Source: JAUWKC01 sp035529895
Lineage (GTDB): Bacteria > Planctomycetota > Phycisphaerae > Sedimentisphaerales > Anaerobacaceae
Direction of reading: 5' to 3'
Length of the DNA: 64,000 nucleotides
Assembly: GCA_035529895.1 (NCBI GenBank)
Contig: DATKVV010000070.1
Span: 137,762-201,761 of the forward strand
Shown: positions 1-8,019 of the stretch, piece after piece
Layout of the letters: each line of letters opens with the position of its first letter
Position numbering within the stretch: position 1 is the first letter of the stretch
The notes under the pieces: generated by a model
The model's database searches: none
The model's input: only the letters and a program-made list of their open reading frames with translations
Told to the model about the DNA's origin: nothing
Program-made: the position numbers and the translations under genes

Positions 1-214
1 GCATCGTACCGTGTAACTGCTTGTTCTGACGAATTTCAGGATGTGTATTTTCAACAAGCACTTCACGTCGGGAATTGTCAATCTTTACCGTTATCCGCGG
101 GTGACAGCTCATCTGCAGCTCGCCGAGCGGACCCAAAACTTTAATGCACCGGTCAATCTGCTCAACCTTCACTCCCTGAGGGATAACAACTGGTTTTTTC
201 CCGATACGACTCAT
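1..214 (-). CDS. rplF: 50S ribosomal protein L6, N-terminal part (cut by window edge)
   Basis: L6 binds 23S rRNA near the factor-binding site of the large subunit. Only the first 71 codons are inside the window. The start MSRIGKKPVVIPQGVKV is the typical L6 opening, followed by KVLGPLGELQM, which matches the first L6 repeat. The ATG overlaps the rpsH stop by one base (TGATG), as expected for translational coupling in the spc operon. The 3' end lies to the left of base 1. Confidence 0.95.
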   Translation of the reverse strand, partial: MSRIGKKPVVIPQGVKVEQIDRCIKVLGPLGELQMSCHPRITVKIDNSRREVLVENTHPEIRQNKQLHGTM

Positions 215-612
215 CAGCTCACCGTACAAAGTATCTCGCCGCCAACTTTGGCCTTGCGACAACTCCTGTCGCTCATCACGCCTTTACTTGTCGAGACAAT
301 CGCTATACCCATGCCCCCCAAGACGTAGGGCAACTTATCAATCGATGAGTAGATTCTGCGGCCGGGCTTGCTGGTCCTGACTATTTCAGTGATAACCGAC
401 TGGCCGTTCTCATCGTACTTAAGGTCGATTCTTAATATTCCCTGCTTGCCGTCATCTATCCGGTCGAAACCCTCGATGTAACCTTCCTGCTTCAACACAG
501 CCGCTATGCCCTCGCAGATTCTCGATGCCCTTATATTGACATCAAGCCTGTTTATTCTCGCTGCGTTGCGGATTCTCGTCAGCATATCAGCTATTGGGTC
601 GCTCAAACTCAT
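214..612 (-). CDS. rpsH: 30S ribosomal protein S8
   Basis: S8 binds the central domain of 16S rRNA early in assembly, and in Escherichia coli it represses its own operon. The protein has 132 residues, the usual size, and opens MSLSDPIADMLTRIRNA, a near-invariant S8 start. The C-terminal signature region KVGGEILCTVS corresponds to the usual GGEIICYV-type ending. The gene lies between rpsN and rplF in the canonical spc order. Its TGA stop overlaps the rplF start. Confidence 0.97.
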   Translation of the reverse strand: MSLSDPIADMLTRIRNAARINRLDVNIRASRICEGIAAVLKQEGYIEGFDRIDDGKQGILRIDLKYDENGQSVITEIVRTSKPGRRIYSSIDKLPYVLGGMGIAIVSTSKGVMSDRSCRKAKVGGEILCTVS

Positions 613-683
613 AACTTCTTACCCCATGTTTTCGGCAGCAGGCAAATCACCTTTTATTCGAAACGTGACTCACCGTCCGCACT

Positions 684-869
684 TTACCAACTGGCTTTTT
701 TTACTCCTGGAATCTTGCCTTCGTTGGCCAATGTTCTAAAGCAAATCCTGCAAATCTTGAATTTTCGATAGACAGCTTTCGCCCTTCCACAAAGCTGGCA
801 GCGCGTATACTGCCTGACGCGAAACTTCGGTTTCCTTTGTGCCTTATTCTCCAGCGCTTTAGTTGACAT
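684..869 (-). CDS. rpsN: 30S ribosomal protein S14, zinc-binding type (S14 type Z)
   Basis: This is the short zinc-ribbon form of S14, a small-subunit head protein. It has 61 residues, with four Cys at 24, 27, 40 and 43 (CQLC...CRIC) that should bind one zinc. I chose the ATG at 869. A TTG at 896 would add nine residues and overlap the rplE stop, but the MSTKALENK start gives the standard 61-residue length. All four Cys are kept, so this is the zinc-dependent paralogue rather than the Cys-free long form. Confidence 0.95.
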   Translation of the reverse strand: MSTKALENKAQRKPKFRVRQYTRCQLCGRAKAVYRKFKICRICFRTLANEGKIPGVKKASW

Positions 870-892
870 ATTTAAACTCTGATCCCCAATCG

Positions 893-1447
893 TCAATTGC
901 CGGCCGCTGATTTCCTGAACGGCATACCAAAAAGATCCAACATCTTTCTGGCTTCTTCGTCCGTTCTTGCCGTTGTCACAAATGTTATGTTCATTCCCTG
1001 CTGAAACTCAATTTGAGCAGGGTTGATCTCAGGAAAAACACTCTGTTCGCTCAGACCCATCGAGTAATTGCCCCTGCCGTCAAACCCGTTGGGATTAAGG
1101 CCCCGAAAGTCTCTCACCCGCGGGATTGCAAGACTGATAAGTCTGTCCATAAACTCATACATGCGCTCGCCGCGAATAGTAACTTTCAGACCGGTCTCGA
1201 CACCCGCGCGAACCTTGAAGTTCGAAACGCTTTTCTTGGCTTTACACGCTACCGGCATTTGGCCGGCAATCATCATCAGGTCCTTTTTGGCCAGTTCCAA
1301 AAACTTCTTGTCCTGTGTGGCCTTGCCAACACCCATGGAAACAATAATCTTTTCGACCCTCGGCACGGCCATACGATTCTTGTAGTTAAATTCCCTGGCC
1401 AACTCCGGAACTATCTGAGACTTATATAAATCTTTTAAACGCGCCAT
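893..1447 (-). CDS. rplE: 50S ribosomal protein L5
   Basis: L5 binds 5S rRNA and forms part of the central protuberance. The length of 184 residues fits the family (about 180). Visible family blocks are MARLKDLYKSQIVPEL at the start, PRVEKIIVSMGVG near residue 30, GVGVETGLK-like RAGVETGLKVTIRG in the middle and FPEINPAQIEFQQGMNITFVTTA towards the end. It sits between rplX and rpsN in the normal order. Confidence 0.97.
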   Translation of the reverse strand: MARLKDLYKSQIVPELAREFNYKNRMAVPRVEKIIVSMGVGKATQDKKFLELAKKDLMMIAGQMPVACKAKKSVSNFKVRAGVETGLKVTIRGERMYEFMDRLISLAIPRVRDFRGLNPNGFDGRGNYSMGLSEQSVFPEINPAQIEFQQGMNITFVTTARTDEEARKMLDLFGMPFRKSAAGN

Positions 1448-1500
1448 CCCAATCTTAGATCCTCATCTCGCATCGCATTCGAGACATAATCGGCAAGACC

Positions 1501-1833
1501 CTATTTTGCCCTTTTAACAGTGCCAATTTCCGCACCGTCGGCAGCAACCCGTTTTTTACTGCCATCCTCATTTATCTTATAACGGACCCGGGTACCCTTT
1601 GAGCTTTTTGGATTCACCGGCAGAACATTACTTATATGTATTGGCTGCTCAACGTTGATTCGGCCTCCCTGCGGATTCCTGCGCGAAGGCCGAACGTGCT
1701 TCTTGGCCATATTATGACCCTGAATCACAACCTTGTTCTTGGCTCGTATTATACGCAGCACCCTGCCGGTGGCGCCCTTGTGGTCGCCGGCTATAATCTG
1801 AACCATATCACCTTTTTTTATATGAAAAGCCAT
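1501..1833 (-). CDS. rplX: 50S ribosomal protein L24
   Basis: L24 is an assembly initiator for the large subunit. The KOW motif is at residues 8-34 (DMVQIIAGDHKGATGRVLRI), followed by NKVVIQGHNMAKKHVRPS and the GGRINVEQPIHISNV block. The length of 110 residues is slightly above the E. coli protein (104). It lies between rplN and rplE, and its ATG is preceded by a GA-rich stretch. Confidence 0.97.
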   Translation of the reverse strand: MAFHIKKGDMVQIIAGDHKGATGRVLRIIRAKNKVVIQGHNMAKKHVRPSRRNPQGGRINVEQPIHISNVLPVNPKSSKGTRVRYKINEDGSKKRVAADGAEIGTVKRAK

Positions 1834-1860
1834 CTTACATCTCTTATCCGGGGTTCTGAT

Positions 1861-2247
1861 TTATACTACCTCGCTTGCCAGTGAAATGATTTTCATATAG
1901 TTCTTTTCACGGAGTTCACGGGCTACCGCACCGAATATTCTCGTTCCTATCGGATTGCCCTCATTGTCAATCATCACCGCGGCATTGCTGTCGAACCTCA
2001 CATAGCTTCCGTCAGGGCGTTTCACGGGGCTTTTGGTGCGAATAATAACACATTTATGCACCTTCTTATCATCCAACTGACAGGTCGGCAGCGACTTTTT
2101 GATTGCGACACAAATAACGTCCCCCAAGCCGGCCACCGACCGCGTGTTATCTTTACGCGTGCCCCCTCTCCTGAGGACCCTGATGCACAGTGCCGACTTC
2201 ACACCCGAGTTGTCGGCTATATCCAACATTGTTTGCTGCTGAATCAC
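1861..2247 (-). CDS. rplN: 50S ribosomal protein L14
   Basis: L14 is a core large-subunit protein at the subunit interface. The start is a GTG giving MIQQQTMLDIADNSG, which aligns with the near-universal MIQ-x-ET-x-L-x-VADNSGA opening; starting at the later ATG would remove this conserved MIQ. A GAGA element lies about 8 nt upstream. The family block VIRTKSPVKRPDGSYVRFDSNAAVMI is intact. With 128 residues it is a little longer than the usual 122. Confidence 0.96.
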   Translation of the reverse strand: MIQQQTMLDIADNSGVKSALCIRVLRRGGTRKDNTRSVAGLGDVICVAIKKSLPTCQLDDKKVHKCVIIRTKSPVKRPDGSYVRFDSNAAVMIDNEGNPIGTRIFGAVARELREKNYMKIISLASEVV

Positions 2248-2308
2248 CTTTTATCTCTCAATCAAAGTCAAAAACATCCCGATAGACAAAATCGGGCCTT
2301 CTACAACG

Positions 2309-2569
2309 TCACTCCGGAACCGCTTTTTCCACAATCCTGACAAGACGCCAACTCTTGGTTTTGCTCACAGGCCTGCATTCAGCAACTTCAACAAGATCGC
2401 CGGCGCCGGCCTGATTACCTTCATCGTGAACTCCCAGTTTTGTTCTACGTTTCACATATTTGCCGTATTTCGGATGCCTGACCTTGAAATCAATGGCTAC
2501 TCTGATGCTCTTGTTGCCGCTTTTGCTTAGTACGACGCCCGTTAGAGTTTTTTGTTCTCGACCCTGCAT
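2309..2569 (-). CDS. rpsQ: 30S ribosomal protein S17
   Basis: S17 is an OB-fold primary binder of the 5' domain of 16S rRNA. It has 86 residues, standard for the family. The core GVVLSKSGNKSIRVAIDFKVRHPKYGKYVKR and the later EVAECRPVSKTKSWRLV are characteristic. It lies 13 nt downstream of rpmC, so it is co-transcribed and probably translationally linked. Confidence 0.97.
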   Translation of the reverse strand: MQGREQKTLTGVVLSKSGNKSIRVAIDFKVRHPKYGKYVKRRTKLGVHDEGNQAGAGDLVEVAECRPVSKTKSWRLVRIVEKAVPE

Positions 2570-2582
2570 CTTCTGTTTCCAA

Positions 2583-2771
2583 TCACGATTTCATCTCTTG
2601 CATCACTGTTTTAATCCTGGCAATATCACGCTTCACGTTGGTTATGGCTTTGGAATTCTCCAGTTTCTCCGTAACCGCCTGTGCGCGCAAATCAAACAAA
2701 TGCCTCTGAAGCTCCTCAAGTTTGCCCGTGAGCTCATCAGGACTCATCTCGCGAAAATGCTGCACTTTCAT
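2583..2771 (-). CDS. rpmC: 50S ribosomal protein L29
   Basis: L29 is a short helical-hairpin protein near the peptide exit tunnel, where it contributes with L23 to the docking surface for exported chains. It has 62 residues, with EMSPDELTGKLEELQRHLFDLRAQ in the first helix and NVKRDIARIKTVMQE in the second, as expected. It sits between rplP and rpsQ, 14 nt after the rplP stop. Confidence 0.96.
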   Translation of the reverse strand: MKVQHFREMSPDELTGKLEELQRHLFDLRAQAVTEKLENSKAITNVKRDIARIKTVMQEMKS

Positions 2772-2785
2772 CCGAAGCGCCCTTT

Positions 2786-3205
2786 CTACAATGAATGACC
2801 TCGCTTAACAAGTCTGCACCTGATCGGCATCTTATGAGCAACTCTTAATAATGCCAGCTTCGCCACACTCTCGGTCACGCCGCCAACCTCAAAAATAACC
2901 ATACCCGGCCTGACTCTGGCTACCCAGAACGCAGGCTCGCCCTTACCTTTGCCCATCCTCGTTTCCAACGGCTTGGCGCTCACCGGCTTATGTGGAAATA
3001 TCCTCAGATATACCCTGCCTTCACGATGCAGGAAATGAGTTGCCGCGACTCGGCCCGCCTCGATACTTTTTGCCGATATCCAGCTCGTTTCCAGAGCCTG
3101 CAAGCCGTATTCTCCAAACGCCACAAAATTGCCTCTCGACGCATTGCCTCTGACTTTGCCGCGCTGACTCTTACGGTACTTAACTCTTTTCGGCATCATT
3201 GCCAT
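2786..3205 (-). CDS. rplP: 50S ribosomal protein L16
   Basis: L16 is a late-assembling protein near the A site. It has 139 residues. Its start, MAMMPKRVKYRKSQRGK, matches the common MLMPKRVKYRKQ-type opening. The mid region GRVYLRIFPHKPVSAKPLETRMGKGKG is the usual L16 signature, and the C-terminal half keeps the RPG...EV block. It is located between rpsC and rpmC as in other bacteria. Confidence 0.97.
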   Translation of the reverse strand: MAMMPKRVKYRKSQRGKVRGNASRGNFVAFGEYGLQALETSWISAKSIEAGRVAATHFLHREGRVYLRIFPHKPVSAKPLETRMGKGKGEPAFWVARVRPGMVIFEVGGVTESVAKLALLRVAHKMPIRCRLVKRGHSL

Positions 3206-3292
3206 CTTTATCAGAGCCCTTCAAAAAAGCCAATGACTGGAAACTAAAAGCCAACAGCCATAATCCCTAAATCGAAACCCTTGAAGTTCGCG

Positions 3293-4075
3293 CTACTCAT
3301 TTCTCATTTTAAGCTTTTCACCCGTTGCAGCGTTTTCACCGCGTTGCTCAGGCGCAGCAACGGGCAGACTATCAAAACGCGGCCCTGTGCCAACACGTCT
3401 TGGACGACGCCAGCGAGCCTGCCTCTGTTCAACTTCTTCGCCGAACTTGCCCCTGTAAATCCAAACCTTAATGCCGACCGCTCCATACGTTGTTCTGGCC
3501 GTCGCCGTGGCGTAATCTACATTGGCGTCCAGAGTTTGCAGTGGAATGCTCCCAAGCTTCTGTGTCTCTGTGCGAGCCATTTCCGCGCCGGCCAATCGTC
3601 CGGAGCAGGTAATTTTAACTCCCTTGGCGCCGTTGTTCATTGCCGCTTCGCAAAACTGTTTCATGGTTCGCCGGAATGCCGCCCGCTTACTCAACTGCTC
3701 GGCAATTGCCTCGGCTACCAGCAAAGCGTTCAGGTCAGGCTCTTTTACCTCGATGACATTAACGCTCACCTTTCGGCCTATCATCGCCTCAAGCTCTTCC
3801 CGCAGCTTGTCGACTTCGCCGCCTCTGGGACCAATGACAATGCCCGGCCGGGCACTGTGCAGTGTTACTTTGACCTCGCTGCGCGTTCGGACTATCTCAA
3901 CTTTTGCCACCGCACCTTTTGGCATCTCGCGGTTGTACTTATTGTCTACGTACCGACGAATTCTCTGGTCCTCGACAAGAAAACAACCGTAATCGGCCTT
4001 GTGGGCAAACCAAGTGCTTTGCCAGCCAAGCGTTATTCCTGTCCTAAAACCTATTGGCGATGTTTTCTGACCCAT
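3293..4075 (-). CDS. rpsC: 30S ribosomal protein S3
   Basis: S3 lines the mRNA entry channel and contributes to the small-subunit helicase. The start MGQKTSPIGFRTGI is canonical. The KH domain GxxG loop is at residues 79-91 (IVIGPRGGEVDKL), and the C-terminal S3 domain includes GIKVWIYRGKFG near residue 205. With 260 residues it is about 25 longer than E. coli S3; the excess is a basic, Pro/Arg-rich C-terminal tail of unknown role. The neighbours rplV and rplP are in the standard order. Confidence 0.96.
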   Translation of the reverse strand: MGQKTSPIGFRTGITLGWQSTWFAHKADYGCFLVEDQRIRRYVDNKYNREMPKGAVAKVEIVRTRSEVKVTLHSARPGIVIGPRGGEVDKLREELEAMIGRKVSVNVIEVKEPDLNALLVAEAIAEQLSKRAAFRRTMKQFCEAAMNNGAKGVKITCSGRLAGAEMARTETQKLGSIPLQTLDANVDYATATARTTYGAVGIKVWIYRGKFGEEVEQRQARWRRPRRVGTGPRFDSLPVAAPEQRGENAATGEKLKMRNE

Positions 4076-4146
4076 AATTTCGTATCTCTGCGTATAGGTA
4101 TCGTACTCCGTTTAAGTTCTTCGTTTTTACCTCTTCCGGTCTTGTC

Positions 4147-4695
4147 TCAGGCCTCCGAAACCGTTATGTATATATGACAGGCCCTCTTACGAATAGGATG
4201 TGCTCTGCCTCTGTCCTTGGCGATCCATCTTTTGGTGCCAATTCGCACTCCTGCATCATCAACACGCGCCTCACTGACGTAGAGATTATCAACATCAGCC
4301 TGCTGCTCATCGGCATCCGCCACGGCACTTTTTAGAACTTTATCGACCATCGCGGCAGCGCGTTTCTTTGTGAACTTCAAAACATCCATCGCATCCTGAA
4401 CACCCCGGCCGACTATCAACTGCGTAATCAATCTGACCTTACGGGCCGACATCGGTGCAAAGCGATAACAAGAACGCCAGACAACCAAATCATTCACCTC
4501 CGCGGATAAAGCCGCTGCCAAACGGCGAACATCCTCCTTGCGAGGTATCGGCCTGCAGAGGCCTTTCCGCCAGTTTCTAACGGCCGCTGCCGCCTCTTTG
4601 CTGTCCAGCCCCCCTCTGACAAGCTGATCGGCCAGCTGCTCTATACTAATCTCTCGCTGCTCGCAAAGGCCTCTTAACTTGGCAGCACTTAACAT
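4147..4695 (-). CDS. rplV: 50S ribosomal protein L22 with an N-terminal helix-turn-helix-like domain
   Basis: The L22 core runs from about residue 73 to 182 (YRFAPMSARKVRLITQLIVGRG, then KRAAAMVDKVLKSAVADA and KDRGRAHPIRKRACHIYI). Its beta hairpin normally lines the exit tunnel. Bacterial L22 is usually about 110 residues. Here about 72 residues precede the core: LRGLCEQREISIEQLADQL, then a turn, NWRKGLCRPIPRKEDVRRLAAAL. This pattern resembles an XRE/Cro-type helix-turn-helix (amphipathic helix, LA-x-QL turn, W-x-KG-x-xRP-x-P segment, LAAAL helix). The ATG at 4695 is the only start that keeps the whole core, as the next Met is inside it. Extension function is unknown. Confidence 0.93.
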   Translation of the reverse strand: MLSAAKLRGLCEQREISIEQLADQLVRGGLDSKEAAAAVRNWRKGLCRPIPRKEDVRRLAAALSAEVNDLVVWRSCYRFAPMSARKVRLITQLIVGRGVQDAMDVLKFTKKRAAAMVDKVLKSAVADADEQQADVDNLYVSEARVDDAGVRIGTKRWIAKDRGRAHPIRKRACHIYITVSEA

Positions 4696-4790
4696 ATCTC
4701 ATACCTCATACTTCGCATATAGGTTCCCAAACCCGCGTTGTCGTGTTTGGATACCTCTTGTATCTCGCTCCATACTGCGCCAGATACGTC

Positions 4791-5063
4791 TCACACTTTT
4801 ATCTTCTTGCTTGAATGGCCCCTGAATGTCCGCGTCACCGAAAACTCTCCAAGCTTGTGCCCGACCATATCATCGGTAACAAAAACCTTGTTGAATATCT
4901 TGCCGTTATGCACCAAAAAAGTAAAACCGACGAACTCGGGAGTTATCGTGCATCTTCGCGCCCAGGTTTTTATCGGCTCATGAGAACCCAACTGAATCTG
5001 CTTGTTCACCTTGGCAAACAGTTTTGCATCAACATACGGTCCTTTTTTGAGCGATCTTCCCAT
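4791..5063 (-). CDS. rpsS: 30S ribosomal protein S19
   Basis: S19 lies in the small-subunit head and touches the A-site finger and S13. I chose the ATG at 5063 (MGRSLKKGPYVDAKL, the canonical opening), preceded by GAGGAA at a good distance; a TTG one codon earlier would only add a Met. The product has 90 residues. TFRGHSSKKIKV at the C terminus matches the usual RTF-x-GH block. Placed between rplB and rplV. Confidence 0.97.
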   Translation of the reverse strand: MGRSLKKGPYVDAKLFAKVNKQIQLGSHEPIKTWARRCTITPEFVGFTFLVHNGKIFNKVFVTDDMVGHKLGEFSVTRTFRGHSSKKIKV

Positions 5064-5127
5064 CAAAATTCCTCAACGAGCTCACATTTACCGCTGCAAC
5101 ACAGTTCGCAGACCACACACCGTTTCA

Positions 5128-5979
5128 TCAAAGCACCAACTGCCCTTGCCTGACATTTCTCCGTCTGCGAATAATTCTCTTATTGCTTGGCTTTCGCGGA
5201 TTTCTTGTTTTTCCACCTTTGGCCAGCACACCTGTCGGCGAACAAGGGTGTCGACCGCCGTTTGCCCTGCCCTCACCACCACCCATTGGGTGAGAAACAG
5301 GGTTCTGGGCCTTACCCCTGACATGGGGTCTTCGCCCCATATGTCGCATCCGCCCGGCCTTGCCAATCTTGACATTCTGGTAATCCGAATTACTTAATTG
5401 GCCGATTGTAGCCCGGCATTCCTTACGAACCATTCGCATCTCACCGCTCGGCAAAACAATGGTAACCCAATCGCCTTCCTTGGCCACAATTTTTGCAGCG
5501 CCTCCGGCGCCTCTAACCATCTTCCCGCCCTGGCCGGCCATCATTTCAATGTTGTGAATTTCCAGGCCGCTCGGAATCGCTTCGAGCGGCATCGCATTCC
5601 CAATGTGAGGCTCACAAGAGGCGCCGCTCTCCACCCGCTCCCCCACCTTTATACCAAACGGCGACAGAATATACCTTTTCTCGCCGTCGGCGTAGTGCAG
5701 CAGCGAAATAAAGCAATTCCTGTTGGGGTCGTACTCAATTGTCGCCACCTTCGCCGGAACACCATCTTTGTCCCGCTTGAAATCGATAACGCGGTAGATT
5801 TTTCTGGCCCCCCCGCCCCTGAACCGTACGGAAGTAATGCCCCGATGGTTTCTCCCACCGGCCTTCTTTATCCGCCTGCAAAGCGACTTCTCAGGACTAT
5901 CGACCGTCAGCTCCGCGTAATCATTTACCGAGCCGTTCCTGCGCCCGGGACTCGTCGGTTTGTAAATTCGAATACCCAT
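5128..5979 (-). CDS. rplB: 50S ribosomal protein L2 with altered NPVDHPHGG loop
   Basis: L2 is a primary 23S rRNA binder needed for subunit joining and close to the peptidyl-transferase centre. It has 283 residues; the OB-fold and SH3-like domains are intact (KRYILSPFGIKVGERV, GGKMVRGAGGAAKIVAKEG). The loop that reads NPVDHPHGGGEGR in E. coli reads NPVSHPMGGGEGR here (residues 226-238). The His corresponding to E. coli H229 is kept, but the Asp before it is Ser and the following His is Met. The basic C-terminal tail (KRIIRRRRNVRQG) is typical. Confidence 0.96.
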   Translation of the reverse strand: MGIRIYKPTSPGRRNGSVNDYAELTVDSPEKSLCRRIKKAGGRNHRGITSVRFRGGGARKIYRVIDFKRDKDGVPAKVATIEYDPNRNCFISLLHYADGEKRYILSPFGIKVGERVESGASCEPHIGNAMPLEAIPSGLEIHNIEMMAGQGGKMVRGAGGAAKIVAKEGDWVTIVLPSGEMRMVRKECRATIGQLSNSDYQNVKIGKAGRMRHMGRRPHVRGKAQNPVSHPMGGGEGRANGGRHPCSPTGVLAKGGKTRNPRKPSNKRIIRRRRNVRQGQLVL

Positions 5980-6004
5980 ATCCTAACACCCCTGCATTTC
6001 GCCT

Positions 6005-6286
6005 TTAGAACAAATCTATATGATATTCCGGCTCTAAAAATACAACAGCCTTTTTCCAACCGGCGGTCAAACCGGCCGTCCTGCCTTTCCGGCGGTATTT
6101 ACCCTTCCGGTTGGCAGTTCTCACCTTGAGAACCTTAACGCCATATACTTTCTCCACAGCGTTCCTTATCTGGACCTTGTTTGCCTTTCGGTTCACCTCG
6201 AAGGAGTATGCGCCTTTCGTGCTGGCAAAGTGCATCCCTTGCTCCGTAATCAAAGGCCGAATTATTATCTCGTAGTCCTCAAGCAT
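6005..6286 (-). CDS. rplW: 50S ribosomal protein L23
   Basis: L23 sits at the tunnel exit and docks trigger factor and SRP in other bacteria. The 93 residues include IIRPLITEQGMHF at the start, YSFEVNRKANKVQIRNAVEKVYGVKVLKVRTAN in the middle, and a basic loop KGKYRRKGRTAGLTAGWKKAVV. It begins 6 nt after the rplD stop, which indicates coupling. Confidence 0.96.
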   Translation of the reverse strand: MLEDYEIIIRPLITEQGMHFASTKGAYSFEVNRKANKVQIRNAVEKVYGVKVLKVRTANRKGKYRRKGRTAGLTAGWKKAVVFLEPEYHIDLF

Positions 6287-6292
6287 AAACCG

Positions 6293-6925
6293 TTAGTTCT
6301 CACCCGTTTTGTCCTTATTCATAAGCGACATAAACGCCTCTTTGGTAAAAAGTATCTTGCGGTGACTGCAGATATCCCCGGCGTTCAATTCAGCCACCGG
6401 CATAACCGCTATCCTCGGAATATTCCTGGCCGATTTGTAAAGATTCGCGTCCACCGAGCTCGTCGTCACCAGGCAGCTTCGCTCAATCTTCAGATTACTC
6501 AACACCTCCGCAAAATCACGCGTGCGAGGCTTCTCAAATTTCAGCTCATCCACTACGACAACGTTGTCAGTCAAAAGCTTCGCCAATATCGCGGAATCCG
6601 TGGCCAGCCTCCTTTGCTTCCTGGGCATGTTTTTGCTGAAATCTCTGGGAGTCTTTGCAAAGGTAACGCCGCCCCCAACTCGTTTGCCGGTCCTGATATT
6701 ACCGACACGGGCATTGCCTGTCCCCTTTTGTCTGAACAGTTTCCTGGTCGAGCCTTCCACCATGCTCCTGCCCTTGGTTGCAGCCGTTCCCACACGCCTG
6801 TTGGCCTGATACATGACAATGGCCTGCTTGAGCAGCGGATACCTGACAAACCCGCCGAAAGCCGACTCATCGACTTTCAATTTGTCGACTTCCTGTCCTT
6901 CCCGGTTGTAAACAGCCAAATTCAT
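6293..6925 (-). CDS. rplD: 50S ribosomal protein L4
   Basis: L4 has a globular part and an extended loop that reaches the exit-tunnel constriction; in E. coli it also represses the S10 operon. I chose the ATG at 6925 (MNLAVYNREGQEV), preceded by GGAAAG at 8 nt; an upstream in-frame ATG at 6976 gives an atypical 17-residue leader. The 210-residue product carries the tunnel loop TAATKGRSMVEGSTRKLFRQKGTGNARVG in slightly divergent form and the FAKTPRDFSKNMPRKQRRLA block. Confidence 0.94.
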   Translation of the reverse strand: MNLAVYNREGQEVDKLKVDESAFGGFVRYPLLKQAIVMYQANRRVGTAATKGRSMVEGSTRKLFRQKGTGNARVGNIRTGKRVGGGVTFAKTPRDFSKNMPRKQRRLATDSAILAKLLTDNVVVVDELKFEKPRTRDFAEVLSNLKIERSCLVTTSSVDANLYKSARNIPRIAVMPVAELNAGDICSHRKILFTKEAFMSLMNKDKTGEN

Positions 6926-7001
6926 AATTTCAACTTTCCACTTTTCGAAATAGTTCAGCGCCTCAACGGCCCACAAATCGCGAACACAAAAAACTGCGAC
7001 C

Positions 7002-7649
7002 TCAACCCTTCTTGGCGCTACGGACTATAACGTATCCGTCCACAGGACCCGGCACCGGACCTTTGACCACCAACAAGTTCTTCTCTTCGTCTATTGTCAC
7101 CAAACTATGGTTTTTTGTTGTCACACGCTCGCTGCCCATATGCCCTGCCATTTTCTTGCCCTTCTTTATGTTCCCGCCGTGACCCCGGTCAGTACCGTAA
7201 CTTGCCTGCGAGCCGGGCGCCCTGTGTTTCCGCTCAGTACCGTGCGAGCCTGGGAAACCATGAAACCCGTACCGCTTCATCACACCCGCGAAGCCTTTGC
7301 CCTTGCTTGTGCCAACCACATCGACATACTTGTTCCCCGCAAAGACCGAAACTGTAAGCAAGTCCCCTGCTTTGTACTCCGGCTCAGCACTGCCCGGCAG
7401 ACGCATCTCTCTTACAAACCTCTTCGGCCCCGTCTGGCAGTTCTTGGCATGCCCGATTTGCGGTTTCTTCCTCCGCGAGGGTTTTACTTCGTCATATCCT
7501 AACTGTACGGCGTTGTATCCATCCGATTCCACTGTCTTGACCTGCAAAACGGCGCAAGGGCCGGCCTGTATGACCGTAACCGGCAGAAGTCTGCCTGACT
7601 CGTCATACACCTGAGTCATCCCAACTTTTTTCCCCAGTAACATCGCCAT
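7002..7649 (-). CDS. rplC: 50S ribosomal protein L3
   Basis: L3 reaches from the surface to near the A site of the large subunit. Its 215 residues open with MAMLLGKKVGMTQVYDESGRLLPVTVI, the standard start. The signature VGTSKGKGFAGVMKRYGFHGFPGSHGTERKHRAPGS around residues 112-146 is intact, as is the KGKKMAGHMGSERVTTKN block. Second gene of the S10 operon, between rpsJ and rplD. Confidence 0.97.
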   Translation of the reverse strand: MAMLLGKKVGMTQVYDESGRLLPVTVIQAGPCAVLQVKTVESDGYNAVQLGYDEVKPSRRKKPQIGHAKNCQTGPKRFVREMRLPGSAEPEYKAGDLLTVSVFAGNKYVDVVGTSKGKGFAGVMKRYGFHGFPGSHGTERKHRAPGSQASYGTDRGHGGNIKKGKKMAGHMGSERVTTKNHSLVTIDEEKNLLVVKGPVPGPVDGYVIVRSAKKG

Positions 7650-7704
7650 AATTTCACGCTCTGTACTTCAATGCCTCATCACCGTTCGCCAGGCGAAGCG
7701 CGGT

Positions 7705-8019
7705 TCACGCTTTTATTTTTACAAAGACACCGGCGGGCACCACCAGACGATTCAAGACCTCAACCGTTCGCGCATTGGCATCGTAAATATCAATCAGGCG
7801 CTTGTGAGTCCTCAACTCAAACTGCTCACGAGACTTCTTATCAATGTGCGGACTTCGCAAAACAGTGTACCTTTCAACCCGCGTAGGCAACGGTATCGGA
7901 CCACTTACCCGAGTGTTGGTCCTTCGGGCGTGCTCCACTATCTCCTTCGCAGACGCATCAAGAGTACGGTGGTCGTAGCCTTCCATACGAATCCTAATTC
8001 TTTCAGTTTCAGTGGCCAT
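7705..8019 (-). CDS. rpsJ: 30S ribosomal protein S10
   Basis: S10 is in the head of the small subunit and is also the NusB partner (NusE) in antitermination. It has 104 residues, with IRIRMEGYDHRTLDASAKEIVEHARRTNTRVSGPIPLPTRVERYTVLRSPHIDKKSREQFE, all family hallmarks. This is the first gene of the S10-spc run; it is separated from fusA by about 575 nt of non-coding sequence that holds a candidate promoter. Confidence 0.97.
   Translation of the reverse strand: MATETERIRIRMEGYDHRTLDASAKEIVEHARRTNTRVSGPIPLPTRVERYTVLRSPHIDKKSREQFELRTHKRLIDIYDANARTVEVLNRLVVPAGVFVKIKA

Noticed and set aside
3281..4177. Long plus-strand frame opposite rpsC and the rplV end
   Set aside because: Antisense shadow of rpsC; translated product has no protein-family features.
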